Positions 43,657 to 52,351 of a DNA stretch of 64,000 bases are shown here, piece by piece (within the stretch, counting starts at the first letter, position 1; every line of letters begins with the position of its first letter). The stretch is from Cognaticolwellia aestuarii (GTDB lineage: Bacteria > Pseudomonadota > Gammaproteobacteria > Enterobacterales > Alteromonadaceae): contig NZ_MUZV01000003.1 of the NCBI RefSeq assembly GCF_002000025.1, forward strand, positions 124,001-188,000, read 5' to 3'. The translations under genes were made by a program, and so were the position numbers. The notes under the pieces are model-generated. The model ran no database searches and was not told the DNA's origin. It saw nothing but the letters and a program-made list of their open reading frames with translations.

Positions 43657-46044
43657 ATGAAAAAAAAGCTAAATATACTAATCATTTCTACATTATTGCT
43701 TAGTGCCTGTGGTGGTGGCAGTAGTGAAGATCCCGTGGTGACGGTTCCTGTTAAGCCACCAGTGACTAACACTGCACCAATAGCTGTCACTGATTCTGCC
43801 TTAGCACAAAACAATGTCTCTGCAACAATAGATGTTTTAGCTAACGATACAGATGCAGAAAATAGTACCTTAGCTATTGATGCGATAACCGTAGCACCAA
43901 AACATGGCACTAGTGAAGTAGTAAATAATAAGATTGTTTATAAACCTTCAGCCGACTATATTGGCTCGGATACGCTAACCTATCAAATAACCGATGGCGA
44001 ACTTACTGCTCAAGCCTCAGTTACTATCACTGTTAATCATACCGTAACATTAATTGGTTTAGTTACCGATGCTCCATTAGCTAACGCCACCGTTACTGTG
44101 GATTTAAATGAAACAACCTTTACTACCTCAACCAATGATTTAGGCCAGTATAGACTGCCAATAACAATCGATACTGTCGATACTCCTGTTATTGTTCATG
44201 CTAAAGGCAACGCAAGCCAAGCTAACGTTGAGTTAATAAAGCTAATTGGTAGTACACAAAGTTTATTAAGCTTAATGGATGAAGAGCGAAATTTATCAGC
44301 TGGTGCAAAAAATCTAACTAATATCACGCAGTTATCAACGGCAACATATTTACTCGCAAAAGATCGTAATAACAACCAGGCGTTTAGTTCAGACGACGAT
44401 TATCAGCTTGAAAAGTATGAACTTTCAGGTGAAAATATTATTAACACTGCAGGCTTTATTAAATTATTAGTAGATAACCCTAATTTTTTAATTCCTCAAC
44501 AACAATCTCTTTTAAGCTTGCTTGATCCTATTAATGAAGATATTTCGACAGTAGCAGCAATTACCCGTTATTTGAAAAACAATAATCATATCGATGAATA
44601 TGGTCAAACGACACCAAGTTATAATGACGCCCTTGCCCTTGCCATTACGGAAACCTTGAGCGATACCAATGTTATTATCCCATTCACCACACAGATGTTG
44701 GCTAATAACGTATTTATTAATAAACTTTATGAAACACAAAAAGGCTGGTTAAGATCAAAAGCTCCAGGCTTTCAATTCAATGCTGACGGCACATTAATGA
44801 CTTATGAGAATACTAGTTTCTTGGATTCAAGCGGTGTTTTAGTCAAAACAAATAGTTGGCAAGTCACTGAAGGACAATTAGTTATTACAGCTGAAGCAGA
44901 GCTTACTAATCTATCTGTCAGTTATCCATATTATGAACTTATCGATACTTATGGTTTTGATGCCTCAGTAGTAGAAACATTAATAAATGCTGCTAACGTT
45001 GGTGCTATAGGAGAGTCGCTATTGATCAGAGCAACTTATGGCTTTAAAAATCAAAAAGGTACGATACTGAGTGAAAACACAGCATCAATGCAAGTAAGCT
45101 ACACGGGTGAGTTTGTTTGGGAGCTTGATCTCAAACATTTAGGTCAACAATATGGTGTCAACATTTGGCCTGAAGCGAATCCAAAAGCAACGTCAATAAA
45201 ATCGTATCAAGAAACTTATACTAAGGCCAATACCGAATTATTCTCTGATAAGACATTGGCTGATATTGCCGGAAAATGGGTAATGCCCTTTGACCATGTA
45301 CTAGGAAATCATTATTTTGTTGGCAGAGAAGTTAAAGGGCTATTTCTTGACACCATTCAAATCACTACAACGACAGCTGTATCGAGTAAGTCGGGGCATC
45401 AATTTACTCCGACGCTTGAAAATGGTGTACTTACGCTAGTACAAGACGATTTAACATATAAAATTACGCCATTTAAACAACTTGGAAAAGGCTATTTGGC
45501 ACAAATTGAAAAGTGGCAGAATAATACATTAGTTTATGTACTTGCAGAAAACATTGCTCAGTTTGATGATAGCTATACATTGTTGACAGACAGCTTAGTT
45601 ACTGAGTTACCAATGGCACAATTAGCGTACAATAATGCTTTAGGTACAGATGCATGGGTAAATAATAAACTCAGTTTAAACCATGTATTTGGTTATCATT
45701 TTAAAAGTGACGGCACACTTAATCGTGGTATTAATGCTAGAACCGATGAAAATGGTAATTCAAAGTTTGTCGGCGACGATAGCTGGACATGGAGTGTATC
45801 TGAAAATTTAATCCACTTAAATTTAAGTAACGATGACACACGCAGAACTTGGCAAGTCATATCAGTTGATGATGATAACAGAGCATTAGTGATAGAATCA
45901 GCAACACAAAGTCGAGATCTCAATTCTGACAATGAGTTAAGTGACGATGAAAAAGAATTACTTCGGAGCCCGCCACGTATAAATATCATTAAAAAAGCGG
46001 ATTTAAGTCAATGGCCGGAAGCATGGGGAAATACACAACTTTAA
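43657..46044 (+). CDS. Large lipoprotein with cadherin-like/Ig-like repeat
   Basis: A 795-residue surface or periplasmic lipoprotein with lipobox LLSAC followed by GGGSS. Residues 45-125 form a cadherin-like (Big_9/VCBS-type) domain: DVLANDTDAENSTLAIDAITVAPKHG and YKPSADYIGSDTLTYQITDG. A carboxypeptidase-regulatory-like segment follows (LIGLVTDAPLANATVTVDLN, about 130-195). The remaining 600 residues show no recognised domain; near the end is an acidic DLNSDNELSDDEKELL that looks like an EF-hand or dockerin-like calcium loop. Probably binds calcium or polysaccharide; role unknown. A strong terminator follows. Confidence 0.82.
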   Translation: MKKKLNILIISTLLLSACGGGSSEDPVVTVPVKPPVTNTAPIAVTDSALAQNNVSATIDVLANDTDAENSTLAIDAITVAPKHGTSEVVNNKIVYKPSADYIGSDTLTYQITDGELTAQASVTITVNHTVTLIGLVTDAPLANATVTVDLNETTFTTSTNDLGQYRLPITIDTVDTPVIVHAKGNASQANVELIKLIGSTQSLLSLMDEERNLSAGAKNLTNITQLSTATYLLAKDRNNNQAFSSDDDYQLEKYELSGENIINTAGFIKLLVDNPNFLIPQQQSLLSLLDPINEDISTVAAITRYLKNNNHIDEYGQTTPSYNDALALAITETLSDTNVIIPFTTQMLANNVFINKLYETQKGWLRSKAPGFQFNADGTLMTYENTSFLDSSGVLVKTNSWQVTEGQLVITAEAELTNLSVSYPYYELIDTYGFDASVVETLINAANVGAIGESLLIRATYGFKNQKGTILSENTASMQVSYTGEFVWELDLKHLGQQYGVNIWPEANPKATSIKSYQETYTKANTELFSDKTLADIAGKWVMPFDHVLGNHYFVGREVKGLFLDTIQITTTTAVSSKSGHQFTPTLENGVLTLVQDDLTYKITPFKQLGKGYLAQIEKWQNNTLVYVLAENIAQFDDSYTLLTDSLVTELPMAQLAYNNALGTDAWVNNKLSLNHVFGYHFKSDGTLNRGINARTDENGNSKFVGDDSWTWSVSENLIHLNLSNDDTRRTWQVISVDDDNRALVIESATQSRDLNSDNELSDDEKELLRSPPRINIIKKADLSQWPEAWGNTQL

Positions 46045-46071
46045 CTTACTCTACGGACTAAGTTAGCGCAT

Positions 46072-46109
46072 AAAAAAATCCAAAGCGATAAAGCTTTGGA
46101 TTTTTTTTA
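46072..46109 (+). terminator. Terminator after the Ig-like lipoprotein gene
   Basis: AAAAAAATCCAAAGC and GCTTTGGATTTTTTTT pair around GATAAA with a clear T-run. Confidence 0.9.
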
Positions 46110-46135
46110 ATGACTTAGTCGTTAATATCAGAGCT

Positions 46136-46185
46136 AGATAGGTGGCACATGTTGAAAATTTGGGATGGGTTGGGATGAGTGTCCT
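46136..46185. repeat. Short dispersed repeat, copy R1
   Basis: Starts with AGATAGGTGGCACATG, shared exactly with 46561-46576, and ends with TGGGATGAGTGTCCTGTTAATTTT, which is close to 46815-46836. It lies directly 3' of the small lipoprotein gene. Confidence 0.7.
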
Positions 46186-46186
46186 G

Positions 46187-46516
46187 TTAATTTTTGCCGT
46201 TATGCCCGAAATCACTTTGTAGTATTACAACTATTTCAATACCCTCTAACTCACGAGTTAACCGAATCAAGTTAACTAATTCATCAATCCCACTTTGATT
46301 TTCTGGAGAACCAGTTAATGATACTTGAACGTTCTTACCCTGAAATTTAATATCAATTAACTGCTGCAAGATTCCTGATGAAGTTACTTTTATTTTGTGT
46401 ATGCGATATTCATTGTTATTTAGAACATTAACATTCAACGTAACATCTGCTAGCTTTTGTGAAGGTGAACATGCAAATAGCAGCAATAATATTAGTGCTA
46501 ATAACATCTGCTTCAT
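46187..46516 (-). CDS. Small putative lipoprotein
   Basis: About 109 residues. The signal MKQMLLALILLLLFAC has lipobox LFAC followed by Ser. The mature part (DVTLNVNVLNNNEYRIHKIKVTSSGILQQLIDIKF...) looks like a beta/alpha domain with no family recognised; RLTRELEGIEIVVILQSDF near the end suggests a short strand-helix unit. An in-frame ATG two codons upstream exists, but GAGAG is better spaced for the ATG at 46516. It lies in a repeat-rich accessory pocket between the Ig-like lipoprotein and the DUF2971 gene. Confidence 0.6.
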   Translation of the reverse strand: MKQMLLALILLLLFACSPSQKLADVTLNVNVLNNNEYRIHKIKVTSSGILQQLIDIKFQGKNVQVSLTGSPENQSGIDELVNLIRLTRELEGIEIVVILQSDFGHNGKN

Positions 46517-46560
46517 ATGCATACTCTCTTAGGTACATAACGAGTTGATGATGATAACAG

Positions 46561-46591
46561 AGATAGGTGGCACATGCTCAAAATTGGGAAT
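46561..46591. repeat. Short dispersed repeat, copy R2
   Basis: AGATAGGTGGCACATG is identical to R1 (46136-46151), followed by CTCAAAATTGGGAATG, similar to R1's TTGAAAATTTGGGATG. Confidence 0.7.
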
Positions 46592-46811
46592 GAAAGCTTG
46601 TTTTCCCGTCATATTTAAGGCTTTCATTCAAAAATAGCCTCTAGTCCCCTGTTTTGAGACAAATTTGTATCAACGTAATGCGAAAAGTACACTGTTGGTA
46701 ATGGAATACTGTGTTGAGCTCTAATTTGTTGCTTTCTGGGGTAGTCATCATGCACCTGACATAAATAAGAAAGGGTCATTTGAGCTTAGTACACTGACTA
46801 GGTTAGTTCAA

Positions 46812-46836
46812 TTTGGGATGGGTGTCCTTTATATTT
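46812..46836. repeat. Short dispersed repeat, copy R3
   Basis: TTTGGGATGGGTGTCCT plus an AT tail matches the second half of R1. It lies just 3' of the DUF2971 gene, as R1 lies 3' of the small lipoprotein gene. Confidence 0.7.
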
Positions 46837-46851
46837 TTATATTTTTTCTTT

Positions 46852-47850
46852 TTACCAATTTATGTTTTTCTGGTTACGTAACGGTATTGCGGAATCTAAA
46901 ACTGGTACTTTATTTTGATCCTTGAAACCATTGTCATGTAAAAACAACTCCAACCCTTTTCGCGTAGTGTTACCCGCAGCAGGTGGTAAACAAACACTTT
47001 TAATTGGAAGTATTTCACGTTGAAATAGATTTTCTTCATCATCTTGAAGAAATATGCTTTCAACATAAGGTACAAAAGTACCTCCTGCGGTTCTAAATTT
47101 TCTTAAGTTCTCATTTTGAACTGAGTTAGCCAAAAATATGGCTCTCCACTCTTTTTCCTCAGCAAACCCTTCGTCTTTAAATGTTAATAAAGGAATCTGA
47201 AAAACATTTTGAAGTAAGCCAGTTATCATGCCTTTACGCTCTAGGCTTAATTCTGAAAGGTTATCATTATCAATTTGGTGTTTTTTAATAGTTTTAGACA
47301 ATTCGTCAATGATGAGATTAACTATTTTTAGCTTTAATTTACCGTCATAAATGACAGGTAAGAAGTTGCAGATAACAACGGTGTTATTTTGACAAGTAGA
47401 TAATCGAGAATCCGACAAATCAAATTCAATACAATAGCCTTCCGATTGATTTGCATAGGCTCGCCATTGACTCAGAAGGTCATGTTTAGAGCAGAATGAA
47501 ATGATATATGGTGTAATAATTTCAGCTAAGTTTTCACTATGTTCTTTAAGGTGCTTAGCTAGTTCTTGGAGAACGATTTCTTCTCGATCAATTAGAGCTT
47601 TATAAACAACATCTAATCCATCTTTCATTTCTCTGGAGTCATTTAAAAAGCGATAATCGGTTGCCCACAAGTTTGCATTTGAGACTATTCCCTCTAAACC
47701 TTGCACTGAAGTATAATGATAAAATTTTGTGGTTTTTTCTTCTGGAGATATTTCAATTATTTTGTTTTGAACAAAATTAGATAAGGTCTGTAACTCTTCC
47801 ATCATAGGAGAAAATGAATCTAAGTTACTTAAAAATTTATCGTATGACAC
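46852..47850 (-). CDS. DUF2971 domain protein
   Basis: A 332-residue soluble protein. FYHYTSVQGLEGIVSNANLWATDYRFLNDSREMKDGL is the hallmark of DUF2971. Later come SFCSKHDLLSQWRAYANQSEGYCIEFD and EEKEWRAIF. The frame is open to an ATG at 47919, but GTG at 47850 is preferred: AAAGGAGGT sits a few bases before it, and the extra 23 codons run towards a palindromic element. DUF2971 proteins are often found in variable genome regions; their biochemistry is not settled. The HYTS...E pattern might suggest an ADP-ribosyltransferase-like fold, but this is inference. Confidence 0.8.
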   Translation of the reverse strand: MSYDKFLSNLDSFSPMMEELQTLSNFVQNKIIEISPEEKTTKFYHYTSVQGLEGIVSNANLWATDYRFLNDSREMKDGLDVVYKALIDREEIVLQELAKHLKEHSENLAEIITPYIISFCSKHDLLSQWRAYANQSEGYCIEFDLSDSRLSTCQNNTVVICNFLPVIYDGKLKLKIVNLIIDELSKTIKKHQIDNDNLSELSLERKGMITGLLQNVFQIPLLTFKDEGFAEEKEWRAIFLANSVQNENLRKFRTAGGTFVPYVESIFLQDDEENLFQREILPIKSVCLPPAAGNTTRKGLELFLHDNGFKDQNKVPVLDSAIPLRNQKNINW

Positions 47851-47890
47851 TAAACCTCCTTTTAAACATAACAACGTATAGACAGATAAA

Positions 47891-48015
47891 ATCTGCCTTT
47901 CCACAAGCGAAAAGTCCATCTATTGAATATTTATTCAAATCAATATACATAGCTTAATTTTTATAATCAATAGCTTATTAGCAACGATTGAATAAACCGA
48001 TGTGGAAAGGCAGAT
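47891..48015. mobile_element. MITE-like element with 15-bp terminal inverted repeats (candidate)
   Basis: ATCTGCCTTTCCACA (47891-47905) and its exact reverse complement (48001-48015) bound a 95-bp AT-rich core with no gene. No clear target-site duplication is visible. A related string, CGCCTTTCTACA, lies just beyond at 48022. Alternatives are a structured RNA or a regulatory palindrome for DUF2971. Confidence 0.4.
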
Positions 48016-48656
48016 CAAAACCGCCTTTCTACAATAAAGCGGGATACTCGAGCATACTGTATAAAAAACAGTTAGCATTATCAGTTATCAAATCAAGTGG
48101 TTTATTAAAATAATGACTGAGTTTAAGCAAGTGTTCGCAGTAACTTTTACAGGTACGTTATGAATAACCTCGGTAGGCTACTTCTGTTTTGACTTGTTCA
48201 ATGAATATATTCATGACTTGGGTGGAAACAAGGTACAACTTCATTTCAATACTCAGTTCTTAAACTAAATTAAAAGCAAAATAATACAGCCACTATATCT
48301 GAATATCACGATTAGCGGCCTTTAGTTTTTAAATCAACGAAATCGGCTTTGAACCTACAAAGGCTATTAAAGTTAACTAGCGAAGAGTTTTCGTTAGCAC
48401 CTAAAATAAAGCTATCATTTACAGGTTGACTCTTGGGCGAGATAACTAAAAACCAGCTTTATGCGGTAAGTCACACAGTAAGATGGCATTGCTATTGTCC
48501 GTATTTATTCTGCTGTGCTCTATTTGGCTCTGCTTGACTCTGTTTTGAACAAATTACCACCAAGACGAACAGCAATCACTCAGATCAACTAAAAGGCCTT
48601 GCCTAGTAATGAATATCTCAGTATTCTACGCGGCCTTTTTCTCTTTGGATCTCAAC
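48016..48656. other. Long non-coding stretch upstream of yegD
   Basis: About 640 bp without a supported gene. The sequence is AT-rich with scattered short duplications such as CTCTG/TGTTTTGA near 48510-48550. No tRNA, terminator or operator is recognised. It probably holds the yegD promoter and decayed accessory sequence. Confidence 0.45.
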
Positions 48657-50015
48657 ATGATCGGATTTGACTATGGCACATCAAACTGTGCTGTCGGCGT
48701 TATGGAAAATAACAAGCCAAAACTATTATCTCTAGGTGATCATGGCCGATATATATCGTCAACCTTATATGCCCCTAGTCGTGATGTCATTGTCAACTGG
48801 CTGCACAAAAACTTGACCTTGGCAGAGCAAAAAACCTTTCAACAGCAACGTCAAAGGCAGTTACAAAAAGGTCAAAATACCTTACGAGAATTGACGCTTG
48901 ATGGTTATCCCACAGAGCTATCTTTTGGGCAGCAAGCCCTGAATAATTACTTACAAGAGCCCGATGAAGGTTATTACATCAAGTCGCCTAAGTCATTTCT
49001 TGGTGCAAGTGGCTTATTGCCGCAACAAGTGGACTTATTTGAAGATATTGTTGCAGCAATGATGAGTAACGTGAAAACGCTGACTGAAGCAGCACTTGGC
49101 AGAAGCGTAGAGCAAACCGTTATCGGGCGCCCAATCAACTTTCAGGGTTTACGTGGTGAAGAGAGTAATCAGCAGGCATTAACAATATTAACGAATGCAG
49201 CTAAACGTGTTGGTTTTAAAGATGTTGAATTTCAATTTGAACCTGTTGCTGCCGGCTTTGAATATGAAGCGAGCTTAACAAAAGAAACAAAAGTGCTAGT
49301 TGTTGATATTGGTGGTGGAACCACCGATTGCTCGATGTTATTGATGGGACCCAAACAAGCCGCTTTATCAGATAGAAGCCATGACCTATTAAGTCATAGT
49401 GGTGAGCGCGTTGGCGGTAACGACTTTGACATTGCTTTTGCACTAAAAGGTATTATGCCAAGCTTTGGTTTAGATAGCCGATTAAAAACCGGTAAACCTA
49501 TGCCAAGTAACAGCTATTGGCAAGCGATGGCGATTAATAATATCAATCATCAAACGGAGTTTTACAGTGCTGCTAATGGTCGTTTTCTAGAACAGCTTAT
49601 TCGTGATGCTGAGCAACCTGAGCTATTAACGCGCTTGCTAACCGTGCAGCAACAGAAATTAAGTTATCGCGTCGTTAACGCTGCAGAGCAAAGTAAAATC
49701 GCCATCACTGAGCAAACACAACAGCAAGTTGATTTATCTGATATTGATACTGGCCTCTCTATTACGCTCGACAGAGATGGCTTTGGCAAAGCCTGCCAAA
49801 GAGAACTCAATTCAATTGCGAGTTTAATGACAGATGCGATCACACAAGCTAATTGTCAGCCTGATGTGGTATTTGTTACTGGCGGCACGGCTAAATCTCC
49901 GGTATTGAATCAATTTCTTCAACAACAATTTAACCACGTACCTATTGTTATTGGTGATCATTTCGGTAGCGTTACCGCCGGTTTAACGCGTTGGGCAAAA
50001 ACTATCTATGCCTAA
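48657..50015 (+). CDS. yegD: YegD-like Hsp70-family protein
   Basis: A 452-residue actin-fold ATPase related to DnaK but lacking the substrate-binding domain. Seen: MIGFDYGTSNCAVGVM (phosphate loop 1), YYIKSPKSFLGASGL, VIGRPINFQGL, VLVVDIGGGTTDCSMLLMGP (phosphate 2) and FVTGGTAKSPVL (adenosine). It matches E. coli YegD along its length (450). The frame is open 16 codons upstream, but the ATG at 48657 fits the family start. Role in the cell is unknown. A terminator follows. Confidence 0.92.
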   Translation: MIGFDYGTSNCAVGVMENNKPKLLSLGDHGRYISSTLYAPSRDVIVNWLHKNLTLAEQKTFQQQRQRQLQKGQNTLRELTLDGYPTELSFGQQALNNYLQEPDEGYYIKSPKSFLGASGLLPQQVDLFEDIVAAMMSNVKTLTEAALGRSVEQTVIGRPINFQGLRGEESNQQALTILTNAAKRVGFKDVEFQFEPVAAGFEYEASLTKETKVLVVDIGGGTTDCSMLLMGPKQAALSDRSHDLLSHSGERVGGNDFDIAFALKGIMPSFGLDSRLKTGKPMPSNSYWQAMAINNINHQTEFYSAANGRFLEQLIRDAEQPELLTRLLTVQQQKLSYRVVNAAEQSKIAITEQTQQQVDLSDIDTGLSITLDRDGFGKACQRELNSIASLMTDAITQANCQPDVVFVTGGTAKSPVLNQFLQQQFNHVPIVIGDHFGSVTAGLTRWAKTIYA

Positions 50016-50572
50016 AGCGGTAACTTACCGTGTTGAATGATACTAAGCTTTAGTCTCAATTTTTACTTACCACTTTGTCAGTAACGATAACTCGCCCCAA
50101 CAAACGCCCCCAACAAAAGCTCATTAACCCAATAACAGGTAATGAGCTTTTTGCTTTGATAGCAGCAATTATGTGCTGGCTCTGTGCAATAAGGTTTTCT
50201 ATCTAACAAGAATAAAATAACGCCGCACAGCTCATTCAACTGATTCAGTTTGCCCAACCTATTGCGGTGCAATAGATTAAAAACCCGTGAACAGCAAATG
50301 GATTCTGTTGCTAGCTACATACTTTCAGTTTGAAAACAGCGATCATGATTTGTAAATAATGCTGCTAGAAAAAGAAATTCTTGTTGGTTAATCAGTCATG
50401 AGCATATGCTTCAAAGATGATTATAAAAATCTTAGCCTTAGTATTATTGTTTTGATAAGGTAATGCTCTTCAAGCAATGTGTTTTCGCTACAAACTTTAA
50501 CTTTTATATATTCATATATTCATCAAGCATTTATAGAACTGACATTACTTTACTCTACGGCATAAAATTTAA
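50016..50572. other. Intergenic region after yegD
   Basis: About 557 bp. It contains the yegD terminator (50114-50153); the rest is AT-rich with no gene or operator recognised and presumably includes the promoter of the next gene. Confidence 0.5.
50114..50153 (+). terminator. Terminator after yegD
   Basis: AAAAGCTCATTA and TAATGAGCTTTT pair perfectly around a 13-base loop and end in a T-run. Confidence 0.75.
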
Positions 50573-51538
50573 ATGGCATCTAGTCGAACATACAAAACCT
50601 TATTCAAACTAGTTTTAATCGCAGCAATACTGGCTTATGCAGGTTATTACGCAAATATACTCTTTGATAGCCCTGCTTTCTTTGCCGGTAGTTCAAAAAA
50701 AGCGGGGGCAACTTCTTACCAAAGTAGCCAAACTAGCGCTCCCCCCATGGTAGCTGAACGCTTAAACACTATAGATGCCGCTAAAATAGGTAATGAAATA
50801 GCTCCATTGGGAAAGTTACGAGTTATAACTCAACCAAATTGGCATATATCAGGGCGCTTAAGTGAACAAATTTCAGCATTACAGTCACAATTTGAAGCCG
50901 GTGATTTAACGGCCGGCTATCTTCTTGCCATGAACTTAAGATATTGTTGGAATAGCCCTTTCAATCAACATGAATTTGATACTCGTAAACAAACACAACA
51001 AGAAACCCATGCAAGTGATGCAATGCTACAGCACTTAGAAGATAAATATGAAAAATGCCAAGGGGTTGAACTAAAACAACAAAAACAGTTTTATCATTAT
51101 ATGCGCTTAGCTGCTGAGCAAGGCTTTATACCTGCAAAAGAAAGTTTTGCTCAATTATATGCTGAGTTTTATATGACGTCACAAGGTCATGTGTCACTTC
51201 CTAGAGCTGAATATATTGCTATGCGTGAGCAGTTTATTAACACAAAAATCAATTTTCTCACTCAAGCTGCCGAGCACGGCAGTATCAAAGCGATGACCAC
51301 ACTAGCCAGCCTTTACTATTCGCAAAACTATGGTCCACAGGGCTGGGTAAAAGCTTTTGCTTATAATCAGGCTATTTTAGCGTTTACCGAAGACAATGCT
51401 CTGTATCAACGTAATCAATGGTATACAGAAAAATTAATAAAAAGTTTAAGCGCACAAGAATTGGCTGATGCACAAGCAATATCAGAAAATATAATACAAG
51501 CAATTAAGCAAAATGGTACTTTATACCTTGCAAACTAA
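50573..51538 (+). CDS. Membrane-anchored Sel1/TPR-like protein
   Basis: A 321-residue protein with one N-terminal membrane segment (residues 9-30) and a periplasmic or cytoplasmic helical part. FEAGDLTAGYLLAMNLRYC, YHYMRLAAEQGFIPAKESFAQLYAEF and FLTQAAEHGSIKAMTTLASLYYSQNYG are Sel1-like helical repeats, which mediate protein contacts. Function unknown. The next gene starts 16 bp later behind AGGAG, so the two form an operon. Confidence 0.75.
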   Translation: MASSRTYKTLFKLVLIAAILAYAGYYANILFDSPAFFAGSSKKAGATSYQSSQTSAPPMVAERLNTIDAAKIGNEIAPLGKLRVITQPNWHISGRLSEQISALQSQFEAGDLTAGYLLAMNLRYCWNSPFNQHEFDTRKQTQQETHASDAMLQHLEDKYEKCQGVELKQQKQFYHYMRLAAEQGFIPAKESFAQLYAEFYMTSQGHVSLPRAEYIAMREQFINTKINFLTQAAEHGSIKAMTTLASLYYSQNYGPQGWVKAFAYNQAILAFTEDNALYQRNQWYTEKLIKSLSAQELADAQAISENIIQAIKQNGTLYLAN

Positions 51539-51553
51539 TTTAGGAGAAATGTC

Positions 51554-52351
51554 ATTAACAACACGACAACTACTCAGCCAACTGAAAATGGCAAAGTCGC
51601 TTTAATTGTTGGTGCCAGTGGCTTAATTGGTCAACACTTATTAACAAAGCTACTCGCTAGCTCGCGCTATAGCAAAGTAATTGCTTTAGTGCGAAAACCA
51701 CTCGTCATAACAGATCCTAAACTTGTTCAATGGCAAATAGATTTTTCTCAGCTAGCCGTTGAATTAGAACGCCGTTCACTAGAGCAGAGAAATGCTCAGG
51801 CAAAGGTTAATGCAATAACGCAATCAGAAAAGTCTTCGTCAATCAGTAAAAATCAATCTACGCTTAACGCGCCTTTAGCTAGCGATGAGCTAGCTATCGT
51901 TGATGATGTTTTTTGTACGTTGGGTAGCACAATAAAAAAAGCCGGCTCTAAAGACGCATTTACTGAAGTTGATTATCACTACCCGCTCATTATTGCCAAA
52001 CACTTTTACCGCCAAAACGCATCATTGTTCGCCATCGTAACGGCAATGGCGGCAAACGAGTCATCCAAGCTATTCTATAATCAAGTTAAAGGTAAAGTTG
52101 AGACGAGTTTGCGCGCTATTGGCTATCAACATCTTGGCATATTTCGACCATCAATGTTATCTGGTCAGCGTGATGAATATCGCCTAGGTGAACACATTGG
52201 CACAATGTTCATGCAAGCTTTAGCTTTTATTATTCCGCAGAAATATCAAGTAATTGAAGCAGAAAAAGTAGCACGTGCCATGTTGGCCTATGCGGAAAAT
52301 CCTGCTTTAAACGTTAGCGTTATTCAGTCTGATCAGCTGCAAAGTCATTAA
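51554..52351 (+). CDS. NAD(P)-binding protein (atypical SDR, HTATIP2-like), probable ATT start
   Basis: A 265-residue Rossmann protein. The cofactor motif ALIVGASGLIGQHLL begins at codon 16 if translation starts at ATT 51554. Later come DDVFCTLGSTIKKAGSKDAF, VDYHYPLIIAKHF, FYNQVKGKVETSLRAIGY and FRPSMLSGQRDE, typical of the atypical SDRs related to human HTATIP2. The first conventional in-frame start, GTG 51689, would delete the whole nucleotide-binding loop. AGGAG lies seven bases before the ATT. An ATG just upstream (51549) is out of frame and closes after 18 codons. A frameshift next to that ATG is the alternative. Its 3' end overlaps the convergent GNAT gene by 32 bp. Confidence 0.78.
   Translation: MNNTTTTQPTENGKVALIVGASGLIGQHLLTKLLASSRYSKVIALVRKPLVITDPKLVQWQIDFSQLAVELERRSLEQRNAQAKVNAITQSEKSSSISKNQSTLNAPLASDELAIVDDVFCTLGSTIKKAGSKDAFTEVDYHYPLIIAKHFYRQNASLFAIVTAMAANESSKLFYNQVKGKVETSLRAIGYQHLGIFRPSMLSGQRDEYRLGEHIGTMFMQALAFIIPQKYQVIEAEKVARAMLAYAENPALNVSVIQSDQLQSH

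Larger units (their letters stand above)
46523..46851. other. Gene-poor region with repeat copies R2 and R3
   Basis: About 330 bp between the small lipoprotein and DUF2971 genes. It contains AGATAGGTGGCACATG at 46561-46576 and TTTGGGATGGGTGTCCT at 46813-46829, shared with R1. No coding frame is supported. It looks like degenerated or mobile-element-derived sequence. Confidence 0.55.

Noticed and set aside
43653-43910. Minus-strand frame over the start of the Ig-like lipoprotein
   Set aside because: It is a shadow of a clear lipoprotein signal and Ig-like domain on the plus strand.
47880-48040. Integron attC site beside DUF2971
   Set aside because: There is a long inverted repeat, but no convincing GTTRRRY/RYYYAAC core pair and no second cassette with the same site.
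48609-48656. Upstream start for yegD
   Set aside because: The added 16 residues are not part of the YegD family start, and no ribosome-binding site precedes the ATG.
51549-51605. Short peptide from ATG 51549 as the true start of the next gene
   Set aside because: Its frame stops after 18 codons and is not the frame of the Rossmann protein; spacing to AGGAG is only two bases.
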